DNA of 33,902 nt, from positions 1-33,902 of the forward strand of contig JACZWN010000004.1 in assembly GCA_022572105.1 (NCBI GenBank), given 5' to 3'. Below the pieces are notes generated by a model that worked only from the letters and a program-made list of their open reading frames with translations, was not told the origin of the DNA and did not search any database. The position numbers were made by a program, and so were the translations under genes. How positions within the stretch are numbered: the first letter of the stretch is position 1; every line of letters starts with the position of its first letter. The stretch comes from Pseudomonadota bacterium. Its GTDB lineage: Bacteria; Pseudomonadota; Alphaproteobacteria; Kiloniellales; J153. This document shows, piece by piece, positions 16,514-26,296 of the stretch.

Positions 16514-17407
16514 ATGCCCGAACCGGAGGATCACGTTCCCGTGCTCGACGGCTTCGACCGGACCCGCATCGCCACCAGCGGCGCCGAGATCAACGTCAGG
16601 AAGGCGGGCGCCGGGCCACCGCTGTTGCTGCTCCACGGCTACCCCCAGACCCACGTCATGTGGCACAAGATTGCGCCGCGCCTGGCCGAGCGCTTCACCG
16701 TGGTGCTGACCGACCTGCGCGGCTACGGCGACAGCGCCAAGCCGCCGGGCGGCGACGACCACGCGGCCTATTCCAAGCGCGCCATGGCCCAGGACCAGGT
16801 CGAGGTCATGGCCGCCCTCGGCTTCGAGCGCTTCGCCGTGGTCGGCCACGACCGGGGCGCGCGGGTCACCCACCGCATGGCCCTCGACCACCCCGAGCGG
16901 GTGTCGAAGGCGGCGGTGCTCGACATCGCGCCGACGCTGCACATGTACGAGCACGCGGACATAGCCTTTGCGACCGCCTACTACCACTGGTTCTTCCTGA
17001 TCCAGCCCTTCGACCTGCCGGAGCGCCTGATCGGCGGCGACCCGGACTTCTACGTCGACAGGAAGATCGGCAAGTGGAGCAAGACCGAGGGCTGCTTCAG
17101 CGCCGAGGCGCTGGCCGAGTACAAGCGCTGCTTTCGCGATCCGGCGACCATCCACGCCACCTGCGAGGACTACCGCGCCGCGGCCGGCATCGACCTGGAA
17201 CACGACCGCGCCGACCTGGAGCGCAAGATCGCCTGCCCCTTGCTCGTGCTTTGGGGCGCCGGGGGGGTGATCGAGCGGACCTACGACACCCTGGCGGTCT
17301 GGCGCGCGCGCGCCGAGGACGCGAGCGGCCGGGCGCTGCCCTGCGGCCATTTCCTGCCCGAGGAGGCGCCGGAGGAGACGCTGGCCGAGCTTGTGGCTTT
17401 TCTGTAG
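16514..17407 (+). CDS. Alpha/beta hydrolase, haloacetate dehalogenase-like
   Basis: LLLHGYPQTHVMWHKIAPRLAERFTVVLTDLRGYGDSAKP, nucleophile VVGHDRGARVTHRMALDHP, YYHWFFLIQP, EDYRAAAGIDLEHD. Confidence 0.88.
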   Translation: MPEPEDHVPVLDGFDRTRIATSGAEINVRKAGAGPPLLLLHGYPQTHVMWHKIAPRLAERFTVVLTDLRGYGDSAKPPGGDDHAAYSKRAMAQDQVEVMAALGFERFAVVGHDRGARVTHRMALDHPERVSKAAVLDIAPTLHMYEHADIAFATAYYHWFFLIQPFDLPERLIGGDPDFYVDRKIGKWSKTEGCFSAEALAEYKRCFRDPATIHATCEDYRAAAGIDLEHDRADLERKIACPLLVLWGAGGVIERTYDTLAVWRARAEDASGRALPCGHFLPEEAPEETLAELVAFL

Positions 17408-17490
17408 CTGACCGGATTCCTTAATGCATTAATGACACGCTGGCCCCGATGGCCCGCGCTCCCCTATAGTGGGGGGCGACGAGGGAGGAC

Positions 17491-18933
17491 GTGAGCGGCG
17501 TGGACGGCGCGAAGGGCAAGGACGAGTTGGACGGCAAGCGCGGGCCGGGGCGCTCGGGCGTGCTCAGCCGCCTGCGCACTTATTTCTTCGCCGGCATCCT
17601 GGTCACGGCGCCGGTCGGCATCACCTTCTGGCTGGCCTGGAAGGTCATCGGCTTCATCGACAATCAGGTGACCCCGCTGGTTCCGCCGCAGTGGAACCCG
17701 GAGACCTACCTGCCGTTCAGCATTCCGGGCCTGGGCCTGATCATCTCGATCGTGGTTCTGATCGTGATCGGTTTCGTCGCCGCCGGCTACGCGGGGCGCG
17801 CGCTGGTGCGCCTGGGCGAGCGCCTGGTCGCGCGCGTGCCGGTGGCGCGCAGCGTCTACAGTTGGACCAAGCAGGTCTTCGAGACCGTGCTGTCCCAGCA
17901 GTCGGCCGCGTTCAACGAGGTCGTCGTGGTGGAATACCCCTGCCGCGGGATTTGGGCGGTCGGCTTCATCACCGGCCAGACGGTCGGCGAGGTCCAGGGC
18001 CTGACCGAGGAGACGGTGTTCAACGTCTTCATCCCGGCGACGCCCAATCCGACCACCGGCTTCCTGTTGTTCATCCCCGCGCGCGACATCCACCACCTGG
18101 ACATGACGGTCGAGGAGGGCATCAAGCTGGTGATCTCCGGCGGCATCGTGGTGCCGCCACAGCGTAGCGCCGAGGAGGCCGCCAAAATCGCCGAGGCGGC
18201 CTCGGCCCGGGCGCGCCGGATCGACGCCGAAAGGGCGGGCGAGCAGCACGGCGACGGTGGCAAGCTCGACCTCTTGAAGCGGCTGCGCAACTACTTCTTC
18301 GCCGGGGTCCTGGTGACCGCGCCCATCGGCATCACCATTTGGATCGCCTGGAGCCTGGTCGGCTTCGTCGACGACCAGGTCATGCCGCTCATCCCGGACC
18401 AGTGGAACCCGGAGAGCTACTTGCCGTTCAGCCTGCCGGGCCTGGGGGTCCTGGTCATCATCGTGGGGCTCGTCGTGATCGGCTTCTTCGCCGCCGGCGT
18501 GGTCGGGCGCAACCTGGTCGGCATCGGCGAACGGCTGCTCGACCGCATGCCGGTCATCCGCAGCATCTACGCCGCGATCAAGCAGCTCATCGAGACCGTG
18601 TTCAAGGAACAGAGCAAGGCGTTTCGCGAGGTGGTGCTCATTCAGTATCCGCGTAAAGAGAGCTGGGCGATCGGCTTCGTCACCGGGGAAACCGAGACCC
18701 ACGTCCAACACGAAACCGCCAGGAACGTGGTCAACGTCTTCCTGCCGACCACGCCCAACCCGACCTCGGGGTTCCTGCTGTTCGTGCCACGCGAGGATAT
18801 TCAGGCGCTCGGCATGACCATAGAGGAGGGCATCAAGATGGTGGTCTCGGGCGGCATCGTGACGCCGCCGGACCGGCGCGAGGCGGCGGACGAAGGCGAG
18901 GGGGACGAGCCCAAGATCGCCGAGAGCGCGTAA
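17491..18933 (+). CDS. Tandem-fused DUF502 membrane protein
   Basis: 480 aa; two homologous halves, LRTYFFAGILVTAPVGITFWLAWKVIGFIDNQVTPLVPPQWNPETYLPFSIPGLG and LRNYFFAGVLVTAPIGITIWIAWSLVGFVDDQVMPLIPDQWNPESYLPFSLPGLG; GTG start. Confidence 0.93.
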   Translation: MSGVDGAKGKDELDGKRGPGRSGVLSRLRTYFFAGILVTAPVGITFWLAWKVIGFIDNQVTPLVPPQWNPETYLPFSIPGLGLIISIVVLIVIGFVAAGYAGRALVRLGERLVARVPVARSVYSWTKQVFETVLSQQSAAFNEVVVVEYPCRGIWAVGFITGQTVGEVQGLTEETVFNVFIPATPNPTTGFLLFIPARDIHHLDMTVEEGIKLVISGGIVVPPQRSAEEAAKIAEAASARARRIDAERAGEQHGDGGKLDLLKRLRNYFFAGVLVTAPIGITIWIAWSLVGFVDDQVMPLIPDQWNPESYLPFSLPGLGVLVIIVGLVVIGFFAAGVVGRNLVGIGERLLDRMPVIRSIYAAIKQLIETVFKEQSKAFREVVLIQYPRKESWAIGFVTGETETHVQHETARNVVNVFLPTTPNPTSGFLLFVPREDIQALGMTIEEGIKMVVSGGIVTPPDRREAADEGEGDEPKIAESA

Positions 18934-18943
18934 GCGGGCTCGT

Positions 18944-21082
18944 CTAGCCTGAGCCCAGGTACTTCACCGCGGCGTCGCGTTCGAAGAGGTAGAGCAGGAC
19001 CCTGAGCGCCGCCCCGCGTGGCCCCGCCAAGTCCGGGTCCTTCGCGATAATCAGGCGCGCGTCGTCGCGCGCCGTGGCCAAAAGCTCGTCGTGGACCGCC
19101 AGGTCGGCGAGGCGGAACTCGGGAAAGCCGCTCTGGCGCGTGCCCAGCAACTCGCCGGCGCCGCGCAGGCGCAGGTCCTCCTCGGCGATGCGGAAGCCGT
19201 CGTCGGTCTCGCGCAGGATATGGATTCGCGCGCGCGCGGCCTCGCCGAGCGGCCCCTGATAGAGCAGCAGGCAGGTGGATTTCCCGGCGCCGCGCCCGAC
19301 GCGCCCGCGTAGTTGATGCAGTTGCGCCAGCCCAAAGCGCTCGGCGTGCTCGATCACCATGACCGTGGCGGCGGCGACGTCGACGCCGACCTCGATCACC
19401 GTGGTCGCGACCAGGAGATCGATCGGCCCTTCGGCGAAGGCGGCCATGACCGCATCCTTGTCCTTGCCCCTCATGCGCCCGTGCACCAGGCCGACCCGGG
19501 CGCCGAAGCGCTGGCTCAGGGACTTGTGGCGCGCCTCGGCGGCGGCCAGGTCGCTGGCCTCGGATTCCTCCACCAGCGGACAGACCCAGTAGACCTTAGC
19601 GCCTCTGGGAGCGCTTCCGGGGACGCCCCCTTGGGCGCCCGCATCGAGCGCCCGGGCGATGCCGTCGATGACCTCGTCCAGGCGATCCAGCGGCAAGGCG
19701 CGGGTATCGATGGGCTGGCGTCCGGCCGGCTTCTCGGTCAGGCGCGAAACCTCCATGTCGCCGTAGGAGGTCAGCACCAGGGTGCGCGGGATCGGGGTCG
19801 CGGTCATGACCAGCACGTCCACCGCCCCCCGGCCCTTGGCCCCCTGGGGGCCCTTGGCGGCCAGGGTCAGGCGCTGGTGCACGCCGAAGCGGTGCTGCTC
19901 GTCGATGACCGCGAGCGCCAGGTCGCGGAACGCCACCTCCTTCTGGAACAGCGCGTGGGTGCCGACCGCGAGGCCGGATTCGCCGCTTTCCAGGCGCGCC
20001 AGCGCGGCCTCGCGCGCCTTGCCCTTGTCGCGCCCGGTCAAAAGCTCGAGACCGACGCCCGCGGCCTCGGCGAGCGGCGCGATGGTGTGCAGGTGCTGGC
20101 GCGCCAGGATCTCGGTCGGCGCCATGAGCGCGGCCTGGAACCCGGCCTCGACCGCGCTCAGCATGGCCATGAGCGCGACCACCGTCTTGCCGCTGCCGAC
20201 GTCGCCCTGGAGCAGGCGCAGCATGCGCGACTGGCTCGCCATGTCGGCGGAAATCTCGGCCCCGGCCTGGCGCTGCGAGGCCGTCAACTGGAAGGGCAGG
20301 GCGGCCATCGCCCGGTCGCACAAACGCCCGTCGCCGCGGATCGCCCGGCCGCGCTGTCCGCGCTGGTGGTGACGGATCAGGCCGAGCGCCAATTGGTTGG
20401 CGAGCAACTCGTCGTAGGCCAGGCGCCGGCGCGTGGGGGTCAGCGGGTCCAGGTCCTCCGGCCCGCGCGGCGCGTGGGCGGCGCCGAGCGCGGTACGCCA
20501 GTCCGGCCAGCCCTCGCGCGCGCAAAAGGCGGGATCGAGCCACTCGGCCGGCGCGGGCGCGCGTTCGAGGGCGCCGCGCACCGCCTTGCCCAGGGGCTTG
20601 AGGGTGAGCCCGGCGGTCAGGGGATAGACCGGCTCGACGCGCTTCAGGCTGCGCAGCTCCTCGAGCCGGCCGATGTGGTCCGGGTGCGACATCTGCAGCC
20701 GGCCGCCGAACACCTCGAGCCGGCCGCTGACCACCCGGACCTCACCCTCGGGCAGGATCTTGCTTAGGTAGTCCGCCTTGGCGTGGAAGAACACCAGCGT
20801 CACCTCGCCGGTGTCGTCATGGCACGCGATCCGGTAGGGTTGGCGCGGGTTGCGCGGCGCCAGATGCTGGCCGACCCGAAGGGTCAGGGTCGCCACCCGG
20901 TCGGGCTCGGCGTCGGCGATCTTGGGCGCGTAGCGGCGGTCGATCAGGCCGCTCGGCAGGTGCCAACAGAGGTCGACCACGTGCGGGCCGGCCAGGCTCT
21001 CGATCAACTTGGCGGTGCGCGGCCCGACGCCGGGCAGGGCGGTGACCGGGGCGAAGAGGGGAAACAGGATCTCGGGTCGCAA
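18944..21082 (-). CDS. recG: ATP-dependent DNA helicase RecG
   Basis: 712 aa; RLLQGDVGSGKTVVALMAML, VIDEQHRFGVHQRLTL, VMTATPIPRTL, GRVGRGAGKSTCLLLY. Confidence 0.98.
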   Translation of the reverse strand: MRPEILFPLFAPVTALPGVGPRTAKLIESLAGPHVVDLCWHLPSGLIDRRYAPKIADAEPDRVATLTLRVGQHLAPRNPRQPYRIACHDDTGEVTLVFFHAKADYLSKILPEGEVRVVSGRLEVFGGRLQMSHPDHIGRLEELRSLKRVEPVYPLTAGLTLKPLGKAVRGALERAPAPAEWLDPAFCAREGWPDWRTALGAAHAPRGPEDLDPLTPTRRRLAYDELLANQLALGLIRHHQRGQRGRAIRGDGRLCDRAMAALPFQLTASQRQAGAEISADMASQSRMLRLLQGDVGSGKTVVALMAMLSAVEAGFQAALMAPTEILARQHLHTIAPLAEAAGVGLELLTGRDKGKAREAALARLESGESGLAVGTHALFQKEVAFRDLALAVIDEQHRFGVHQRLTLAAKGPQGAKGRGAVDVLVMTATPIPRTLVLTSYGDMEVSRLTEKPAGRQPIDTRALPLDRLDEVIDGIARALDAGAQGGVPGSAPRGAKVYWVCPLVEESEASDLAAAEARHKSLSQRFGARVGLVHGRMRGKDKDAVMAAFAEGPIDLLVATTVIEVGVDVAAATVMVIEHAERFGLAQLHQLRGRVGRGAGKSTCLLLYQGPLGEAARARIHILRETDDGFRIAEEDLRLRGAGELLGTRQSGFPEFRLADLAVHDELLATARDDARLIIAKDPDLAGPRGAALRVLLYLFERDAAVKYLGSG

Positions 21083-21171
21083 GGGCTTTTTCCGGCGTTC
21101 GGCCGCTGACAGGTAGTGGTTAAAGCTTTATATCGTATGCGGGAGGCAAGAGCCTGCGATAAAAACCGGAT

Positions 21172-21444
21172 ATGACCGAAAGCCTGGACATCCGACGCAA
21201 GCGCCTGAGGTTCCGCAGCCGGCACCGAGGCACCAAGGAGCTGGATCTTCTGCTGGGCGGTTTCGCGGAGCGGGCGCTCGCGGCCATGACCGAGGCCGAG
21301 CTCGACCGCTACGAGGCGCTGCTCCGGGTGCCCTCGCCCGTGCTCTACGCCTGGCTCGTGGGCCACGGCGATCCGCCGGCCGAGCACGACAACGAGGTGA
21401 CCCGGGCGCTGCTCGATTACCGCTTCGAGCCGGGCGGCGGTTGA
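21172..21444 (+). CDS. sdhE: Succinate dehydrogenase assembly factor 2 / SdhE family
   Basis: 90 aa; RRKRLRFRSRHRGTKELDLLLGGFAERALAAMTEAELDRYEALLRVPSPVLYAWL; classical position next to recG and mfd. Confidence 0.93.
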   Translation: MTESLDIRRKRLRFRSRHRGTKELDLLLGGFAERALAAMTEAELDRYEALLRVPSPVLYAWLVGHGDPPAEHDNEVTRALLDYRFEPGGG

Positions 21445-21460
21445 GCCGGCGCGCGCATTG

Positions 21461-24400
21461 ATGACGGTCTCGGCACCGGCACCGCGGATCGCGGACTTGG
21501 CGGGTCGGCTGTCCGGCTCCGGCCGGACGCTGATCGCGAATGCGCCCGAAGGCCTGGACGCCCTGCTGCTCGCCGAGCTGGCGACGGCGCGGGGGCCCGA
21601 TCCGGTCCTGCACGTGGCGCGCGACGACGTGCGCATGGCGCGCCTCGCGGCGACGCTGGGTTTCTTCGCGCCCGAGGCCGAGGTGCTCACCTTCCCGGCC
21701 TGGGACTGCCTGCCCTACGACCGGGTCGGCCCGCACCGCGACATCCTGGCCCGGCGCATCGATACGCTCACCCGCCTGATCGAGGCCGCGCCGGCGCCCG
21801 GCGGGCGGGTGGTGATCACCACGGTCAACGCGCTCTTGCAGCGGGTGCCGCCGGGCACGGCTTTCGCCGGGCGGGTGCTCGAGGGGGCGCCCGGCACGCG
21901 CCTCGAACTCGAGGCGCTGACCGGCTACTTCGCGCGCAACGGCTACCTGCGCGCCGAGACCGTGGGCGAGCCCGGCGAATTCGCCCTGCGTGGCGGCATC
22001 GTCGACGTCTTCCCGCCCGGCGAGGAGCAGCCCCTGCGCCTCGACTTCTTCGGCGACGAGCTGGAGAGCATCCGCCGCTTCGACCCGCTGAGCCAGCGCA
22101 CCACGGGCACGGCGGCGGCCTTCCGCCTGAAGCCGGTCAACGAAGTGATCCTCGAGCCCGAGGCGATCGCGCGCTTCCGCGCCGGATACCTGCGCGCCTT
22201 CGGCGCCGTGCGCGGCGCGGATCCGCTCTACGAGGCGGTCAGCGCCGGGCGCCGGCATCCGGGCATGGAGCACTGGCTGCCGCTGTTCCATGAGGAGTTG
22301 GTGACCCTTTTCGACTATCTGCCCGCCGCCGCGGTCACCCTCGACCATCAGGCCGAGGAGGCGCGCGGCGCCCGGATCGAGACGATCGCCGACTACTTCG
22401 GCGCGCGCAAGAACCTGGAGGGCGGCGGGGCGATCGACGGGTCGACCTACAAGCCGCTGGACCCTGAGCTGCTTTACTTGAGCGCGGCGGACTGGGACGC
22501 GCGGCTCGCCGAGCGCGCGGTCGGCCAATTCTCCCCCTTCGCCGCGCCCGAGCACAGGCCCGAGGTCTTCGATGCCCAGGGCCGGCGCGGCCGCGATTTC
22601 GCCGAGGCGCGGGCGAGCGCCGAGACCAACCTGTTCGACGCGGTCGACGCCCATATCGCCGCCGAGCAGGCGGCCGGGCGCCGGGTCCTGGTGGTCGGCT
22701 ACAGCGCCGGCACGCGCGACCGCCTGGGCGTGCTGTTGCACGAGCACGGCTTATCCGCGCTGGTTCCGGTCGAGACCTGGGCCGAGGCGCGGGCGCTTCC
22801 GACCGCGACCGCGGGCCTGACCACGCTTGAGATCGAGACCGGTTTCGCCGCGCCCGAGGCCAGCTTCATCACCGAGCAGGACATCCTCGGCGAGCGCATC
22901 GCCCGGCCGCCGCGCAAGCGGCGCCGCTCGGAGGACTTCCTGACCGAGGTCACGGCGCTCCACGAGGGCGACTTCGTGGTCCACCTGGAGCACGGCATCG
23001 GGCAATACCAGGGCCTGGTCGCGCTCGACGTGCACGGCGCGCCGCACGACTGCCTGAAGGTGGTCTACCACGGCGGCGACCGGCTGTTCGTGCCGGTCGA
23101 GAATATCGAGGTGCTGTCGCGCTTCGGGTCCGAGGACGCCGAGGTCGACCTCGATCGCCTGGGCGGGGCCAACTGGCAGGCGCGCAAGGCGCGCGTCAAG
23201 CGGCGCCTGAGGAACATCGCCGACCGGCTGATCAAGGTCGCCGCCGCGCGCGCCATGAAAGCGACCGAGCCCCTCGAGCCGCCGGCCGGCCTCTACGACG
23301 AGTTCGCCGCGCGCTTTCCCTACCCCGAGACCGAGGACCAGGACCGCGCCATCGACGATACCCTGGCGGACCTGGCCGCGGGCCGGCCCATGGACCGGCT
23401 GATCTGCGGCGACGTCGGCTTCGGCAAGACCGAGGTGGCGCTGCGCGCCGCCTTCGTCACGGTCATGGAGGGCAAGCAGGTCGCGGTCGTGGTGCCGACC
23501 ACGCTGTTGTGCCGCCAGCACCACCAGACCTTCCGCGAGCGCTTCGCCGGTCTGCCGGTGCGCATCGAGGCGATTTCGCGCCTGGTCGGCGCCAAGAAGG
23601 TCGCCGCGGCCAAGGCCGGCCTCAAGGATGGCCAGGTCGACATCGTCATCGGCACTCACGCGCTCCTCGGCAAGACGATCGAGTTCCGCGACCTGGCGCT
23701 CCTGGTGGTCGACGAGGAGCAGCACTTCGGCGTCCGCCAGAAGGAGCGCCTCAAGGAGCTGCGCGAAAGCGTCCACGTGCTGACGCTGAGCGCGACGCCG
23801 ATCCCGCGCACCCTCCAGCTCGCCATGTCCGGGGTCAAGGAGATGAGCCTGATCGCGACGCCGCCGGTGGACCGCCTGGCGGTGCGCACCTTCGTGCTGC
23901 CCTACGACCCGGTGGTGGTGCGCGAGGCGATTCTGCGCGAGCACTTTCGCGGCGGCCAGATCTTCTACGTCTGCCCGCGCGTCGAGGACCTGGCGGGCCT
24001 GGAGGCGCGCCTGGCCAAGCTGGTGCCCGAGGTCAAGCTCGGCGTCGCCCACGGCCAGATGGCGGCGCGCGACCTGGAGAACGTGATGAGCGCCTTCTAC
24101 GACCGCCGCTTCGACCTGCTGCTCTCGACCAACATCATCGAGTCCGGGCTCGACATTCCGAACGCCAATACCATCGTCGTGCACCGCTCGGACATGTTCG
24201 GGCTGTCCCAGCTCTACCAGCTGCGCGGCCGCATCGGGCGCTCCAAGGTGCGCGGCTACGCCTACCTGACGCTGCCGCCCGGGCGCCTGCTCAAGCCGGC
24301 CGCCGAGAAGCGCCTGGGCATCATGCAGACGCTCGATACGCTCGGCGCCGGCTTTACCCTGGCCAGCCACGACATGGACATCCGCGGCGCCGGCAACCTG

Positions 24401-24979
24401 ATCGGCGAGGAGCAGTCGGGCCACATCCGCGAAGTCGGCGTCGAGCTCTATCAGCAGATGCTGGAGGAGGCGGTGACGGCGGCGCGCGCCGGCGGAACCG
24501 CGGCGGGCGAGGGAGAAGCGGCGGCCGAGGCCTTCACGCCGCAGATCAGCATCGGCACCTCGATCATGATCCCGGAGGCTTACGTCGCCGATTTGGGCGT
24601 GCGCCTGGGCCTCTACCGGCGCCTCTCGAGGTTGGTCGACAAGGCCGAGATCGAGGGCTTCGCCGCCGAGCTCATCGACCGCTTCGGGCCGCTGCCCGAG
24701 GAGGTCGAAAACCTGCTCCAGGTGGTGGCGATCAAGCGCCTGTGCCGCGACGCCGGTATCGACAAGGTCGAGGCCGGCCCCAAGGGCGCGGTCGTGTCGT
24801 TCTACAAGGACCGCTTCGCCAAGCCCGCCGAGCTGGTCGCCTTCATCCAGCGCCAGCCCGGCACGGTCAAGCTGCGCCCGGACCACAAGCTGGTCTACCG
24901 CCGCCAGTGGGACGACCCGGGAGCCCGCCTGCGCGGCGTGCGCCGATTGGTCGACGAGCTGGCGAAGGTGGCGGGGTGA
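21461..24979 (+). CDS. mfd: Transcription-repair coupling factor Mfd
   Basis: About 1172 aa; GDFVVHLEHGIGQYQGL, RLICGDVGFGKTEVALRAAF, LLVVDEEQHFGVRQKE, TLSATPIPRTLQLAMSGVKEMSLIATPP, RGRIGRSKVRGYAYL. Confidence 0.98.
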   Translation: MTVSAPAPRIADLAGRLSGSGRTLIANAPEGLDALLLAELATARGPDPVLHVARDDVRMARLAATLGFFAPEAEVLTFPAWDCLPYDRVGPHRDILARRIDTLTRLIEAAPAPGGRVVITTVNALLQRVPPGTAFAGRVLEGAPGTRLELEALTGYFARNGYLRAETVGEPGEFALRGGIVDVFPPGEEQPLRLDFFGDELESIRRFDPLSQRTTGTAAAFRLKPVNEVILEPEAIARFRAGYLRAFGAVRGADPLYEAVSAGRRHPGMEHWLPLFHEELVTLFDYLPAAAVTLDHQAEEARGARIETIADYFGARKNLEGGGAIDGSTYKPLDPELLYLSAADWDARLAERAVGQFSPFAAPEHRPEVFDAQGRRGRDFAEARASAETNLFDAVDAHIAAEQAAGRRVLVVGYSAGTRDRLGVLLHEHGLSALVPVETWAEARALPTATAGLTTLEIETGFAAPEASFITEQDILGERIARPPRKRRRSEDFLTEVTALHEGDFVVHLEHGIGQYQGLVALDVHGAPHDCLKVVYHGGDRLFVPVENIEVLSRFGSEDAEVDLDRLGGANWQARKARVKRRLRNIADRLIKVAAARAMKATEPLEPPAGLYDEFAARFPYPETEDQDRAIDDTLADLAAGRPMDRLICGDVGFGKTEVALRAAFVTVMEGKQVAVVVPTTLLCRQHHQTFRERFAGLPVRIEAISRLVGAKKVAAAKAGLKDGQVDIVIGTHALLGKTIEFRDLALLVVDEEQHFGVRQKERLKELRESVHVLTLSATPIPRTLQLAMSGVKEMSLIATPPVDRLAVRTFVLPYDPVVVREAILREHFRGGQIFYVCPRVEDLAGLEARLAKLVPEVKLGVAHGQMAARDLENVMSAFYDRRFDLLLSTNIIESGLDIPNANTIVVHRSDMFGLSQLYQLRGRIGRSKVRGYAYLTLPPGRLLKPAAEKRLGIMQTLDTLGAGFTLASHDMDIRGAGNLIGEEQSGHIREVGVELYQQMLEEAVTAARAGGTAAGEGEAAAEAFTPQISIGTSIMIPEAYVADLGVRLGLYRRLSRLVDKAEIEGFAAELIDRFGPLPEEVENLLQVVAIKRLCRDAGIDKVEAGPKGAVVSFYKDRFAKPAELVAFIQRQPGTVKLRPDHKLVYRRQWDDPGARLRGVRRLVDELAKVAG

Positions 24980-25098
24980 AGCCCGGGCCTAGGCGCATCA
25001 CGTATTGTGGTATACTTGTGGGCACGCGATCAAGCCCTCTGGCGGTCTCGCGGACGGCCGCCGCCGCGCGCCGACCGCCAAGACAAGGAGAACGGGCC

Positions 25099-25359
25099 AT
25101 GAGATTACTCTTGCTGACCGGCGTTTGCCTGGTGCTGATTTCGAGCACCGCGCTCGCCTGCCGGGGCACCGCGGAATTTCCCCAGGTGAACCAGCAGCTC
25201 CAGTCCTCGACCCTGGCGCCGGAGCGCCTCGACGCGCTGCTGGATCAGCTCACCCAAGGCGCGGCGATGCACGAGCAGGCGCATCAACAGGGCGACATGA
25301 GCAAAATGGGGCAGTCGATCCGAATCCTCGACGACGTCATAGAGCAAATGAATCAATAG
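25099..25359 (+). CDS. Small secreted/periplasmic hypothetical protein
   Basis: 86 aa; signal peptide MRLLLLTGVCLVLISSTALAC; SD AAGGAG upstream of the ATG at 25099. Confidence 0.75.
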   Translation: MRLLLLTGVCLVLISSTALACRGTAEFPQVNQQLQSSTLAPERLDALLDQLTQGAAMHEQAHQQGDMSKMGQSIRILDDVIEQMNQ

Positions 25360-25466
25360 ACGCCGCGCCGGGCGCGCGGGTCGAATTTGCTTGGCAACAG
25401 CAAGCTAACTCGGACCACCACGGGCGCGTGGTCGTCTGCGCGCGCGGCCATACCATGACTTGAGGC

Positions 25467-26123
25467 TCAGGCCTCCTCCGCATCCTCCTGGTTGGCCAGG
25501 TCGAAGAGCTGGAACAGGACCTCGGGCGCGTGGGCGCCGGCCAGGGCATGCTGGCCGTTGAAGATGAAGCAGGGCACGCCGCTGATGCCGGCTTGGCGCG
25601 CGCTCTTGTCCTCGGCGCGGACCGCCTCGGCCTCGGCGTCGCTGGCCAGGAAGGCGCGGGTTTCCTCGGCATCCAGGCCGGCCTCGGCGGCGGCGGCGGC
25701 CAGGACCTCGGGATCGCCGATGTCCTCGGCGCGCAGGAAATAGGCGTCGAACAGCGCCTGCACGACCGCGTCCTGGCGCCCCTGGCCCTGGGGCGCCGCG
25801 TTGGCGGCGTGGCGGATCAGGCGGTGCGAGTCGATGGTGTTGGGCGTGCGTTTCATGCGCTCGAAGGCGAAGTCGATGCCCTCGGACTCGCCGGCCGCGC
25901 GGACCTGGTCGTAGATCGCCTCGGCGTTGCTGGCGCCGCCGAACTTGAGCTCGAGATATTGGCTCCGGTCCATGCCGCCGGCCGGCATGTCCGGGTTGAG
26001 CTGGAAGGCGCGCCAGTGGATCGTCAGGTCCGGCTGCGGCCGCTCGGCGAGGGCGCGCTCCAGCCGGCGCTTGCCGATGAAGCACCAGGGGCAGATCGTG
26101 TCGGAGAAGATGTCGATGTCCAT
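25467..26123 (-). CDS. DsbA-family oxidoreductase (FrnE-like)
   Basis: MDIDIFSDTICPWCFIGKRRLERAL (CPWC), ISGVPCFIFNGQHALAGA cis-Pro region. Confidence 0.95.
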   Translation of the reverse strand: MDIDIFSDTICPWCFIGKRRLERALAERPQPDLTIHWRAFQLNPDMPAGGMDRSQYLELKFGGASNAEAIYDQVRAAGESEGIDFAFERMKRTPNTIDSHRLIRHAANAAPQGQGRQDAVVQALFDAYFLRAEDIGDPEVLAAAAAEAGLDAEETRAFLASDAEAEAVRAEDKSARQAGISGVPCFIFNGQHALAGAHAPEVLFQLFDLANQEDAEEA

Positions 26124-26296
26124 CGCAAGTCCAATCGCGATCGTGGGGCGCCCCGGACTTGACCTTTACGGGGCCGCGCCCAACCATAGCGCAAATCCGC
26201 GGACGCGCCACCTCCCGAGCGCCCCAGCGCTTGACTGGTGAGGCCGGAAGAGGGCAGGGAATCGGCCCGCGCATTTTGGCAAGGGAGGCCGCAGGG

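Noticed and set aside
17421-17432. Perfect palindrome TTAATGCATTAA upstream of the DUF502 gene
   Set aside because: Only 12 bp, isolated and AT-rich; could be chance, and not linked to any regulator gene here.
17464-18711. 415-aa minus-strand ORF
   Set aside because: Antisense to the well-supported tandem DUF502 gene.
19313-25359. Large ORFs such as 19313-20767 (+), 21128-22747 (-), 22751-24886 (-), 23509-25359 (+)
   Set aside because: Shadows of recG and mfd, as expected in high-GC coding DNA; only the last 86 codons of 23509-25359 are a real separate gene.
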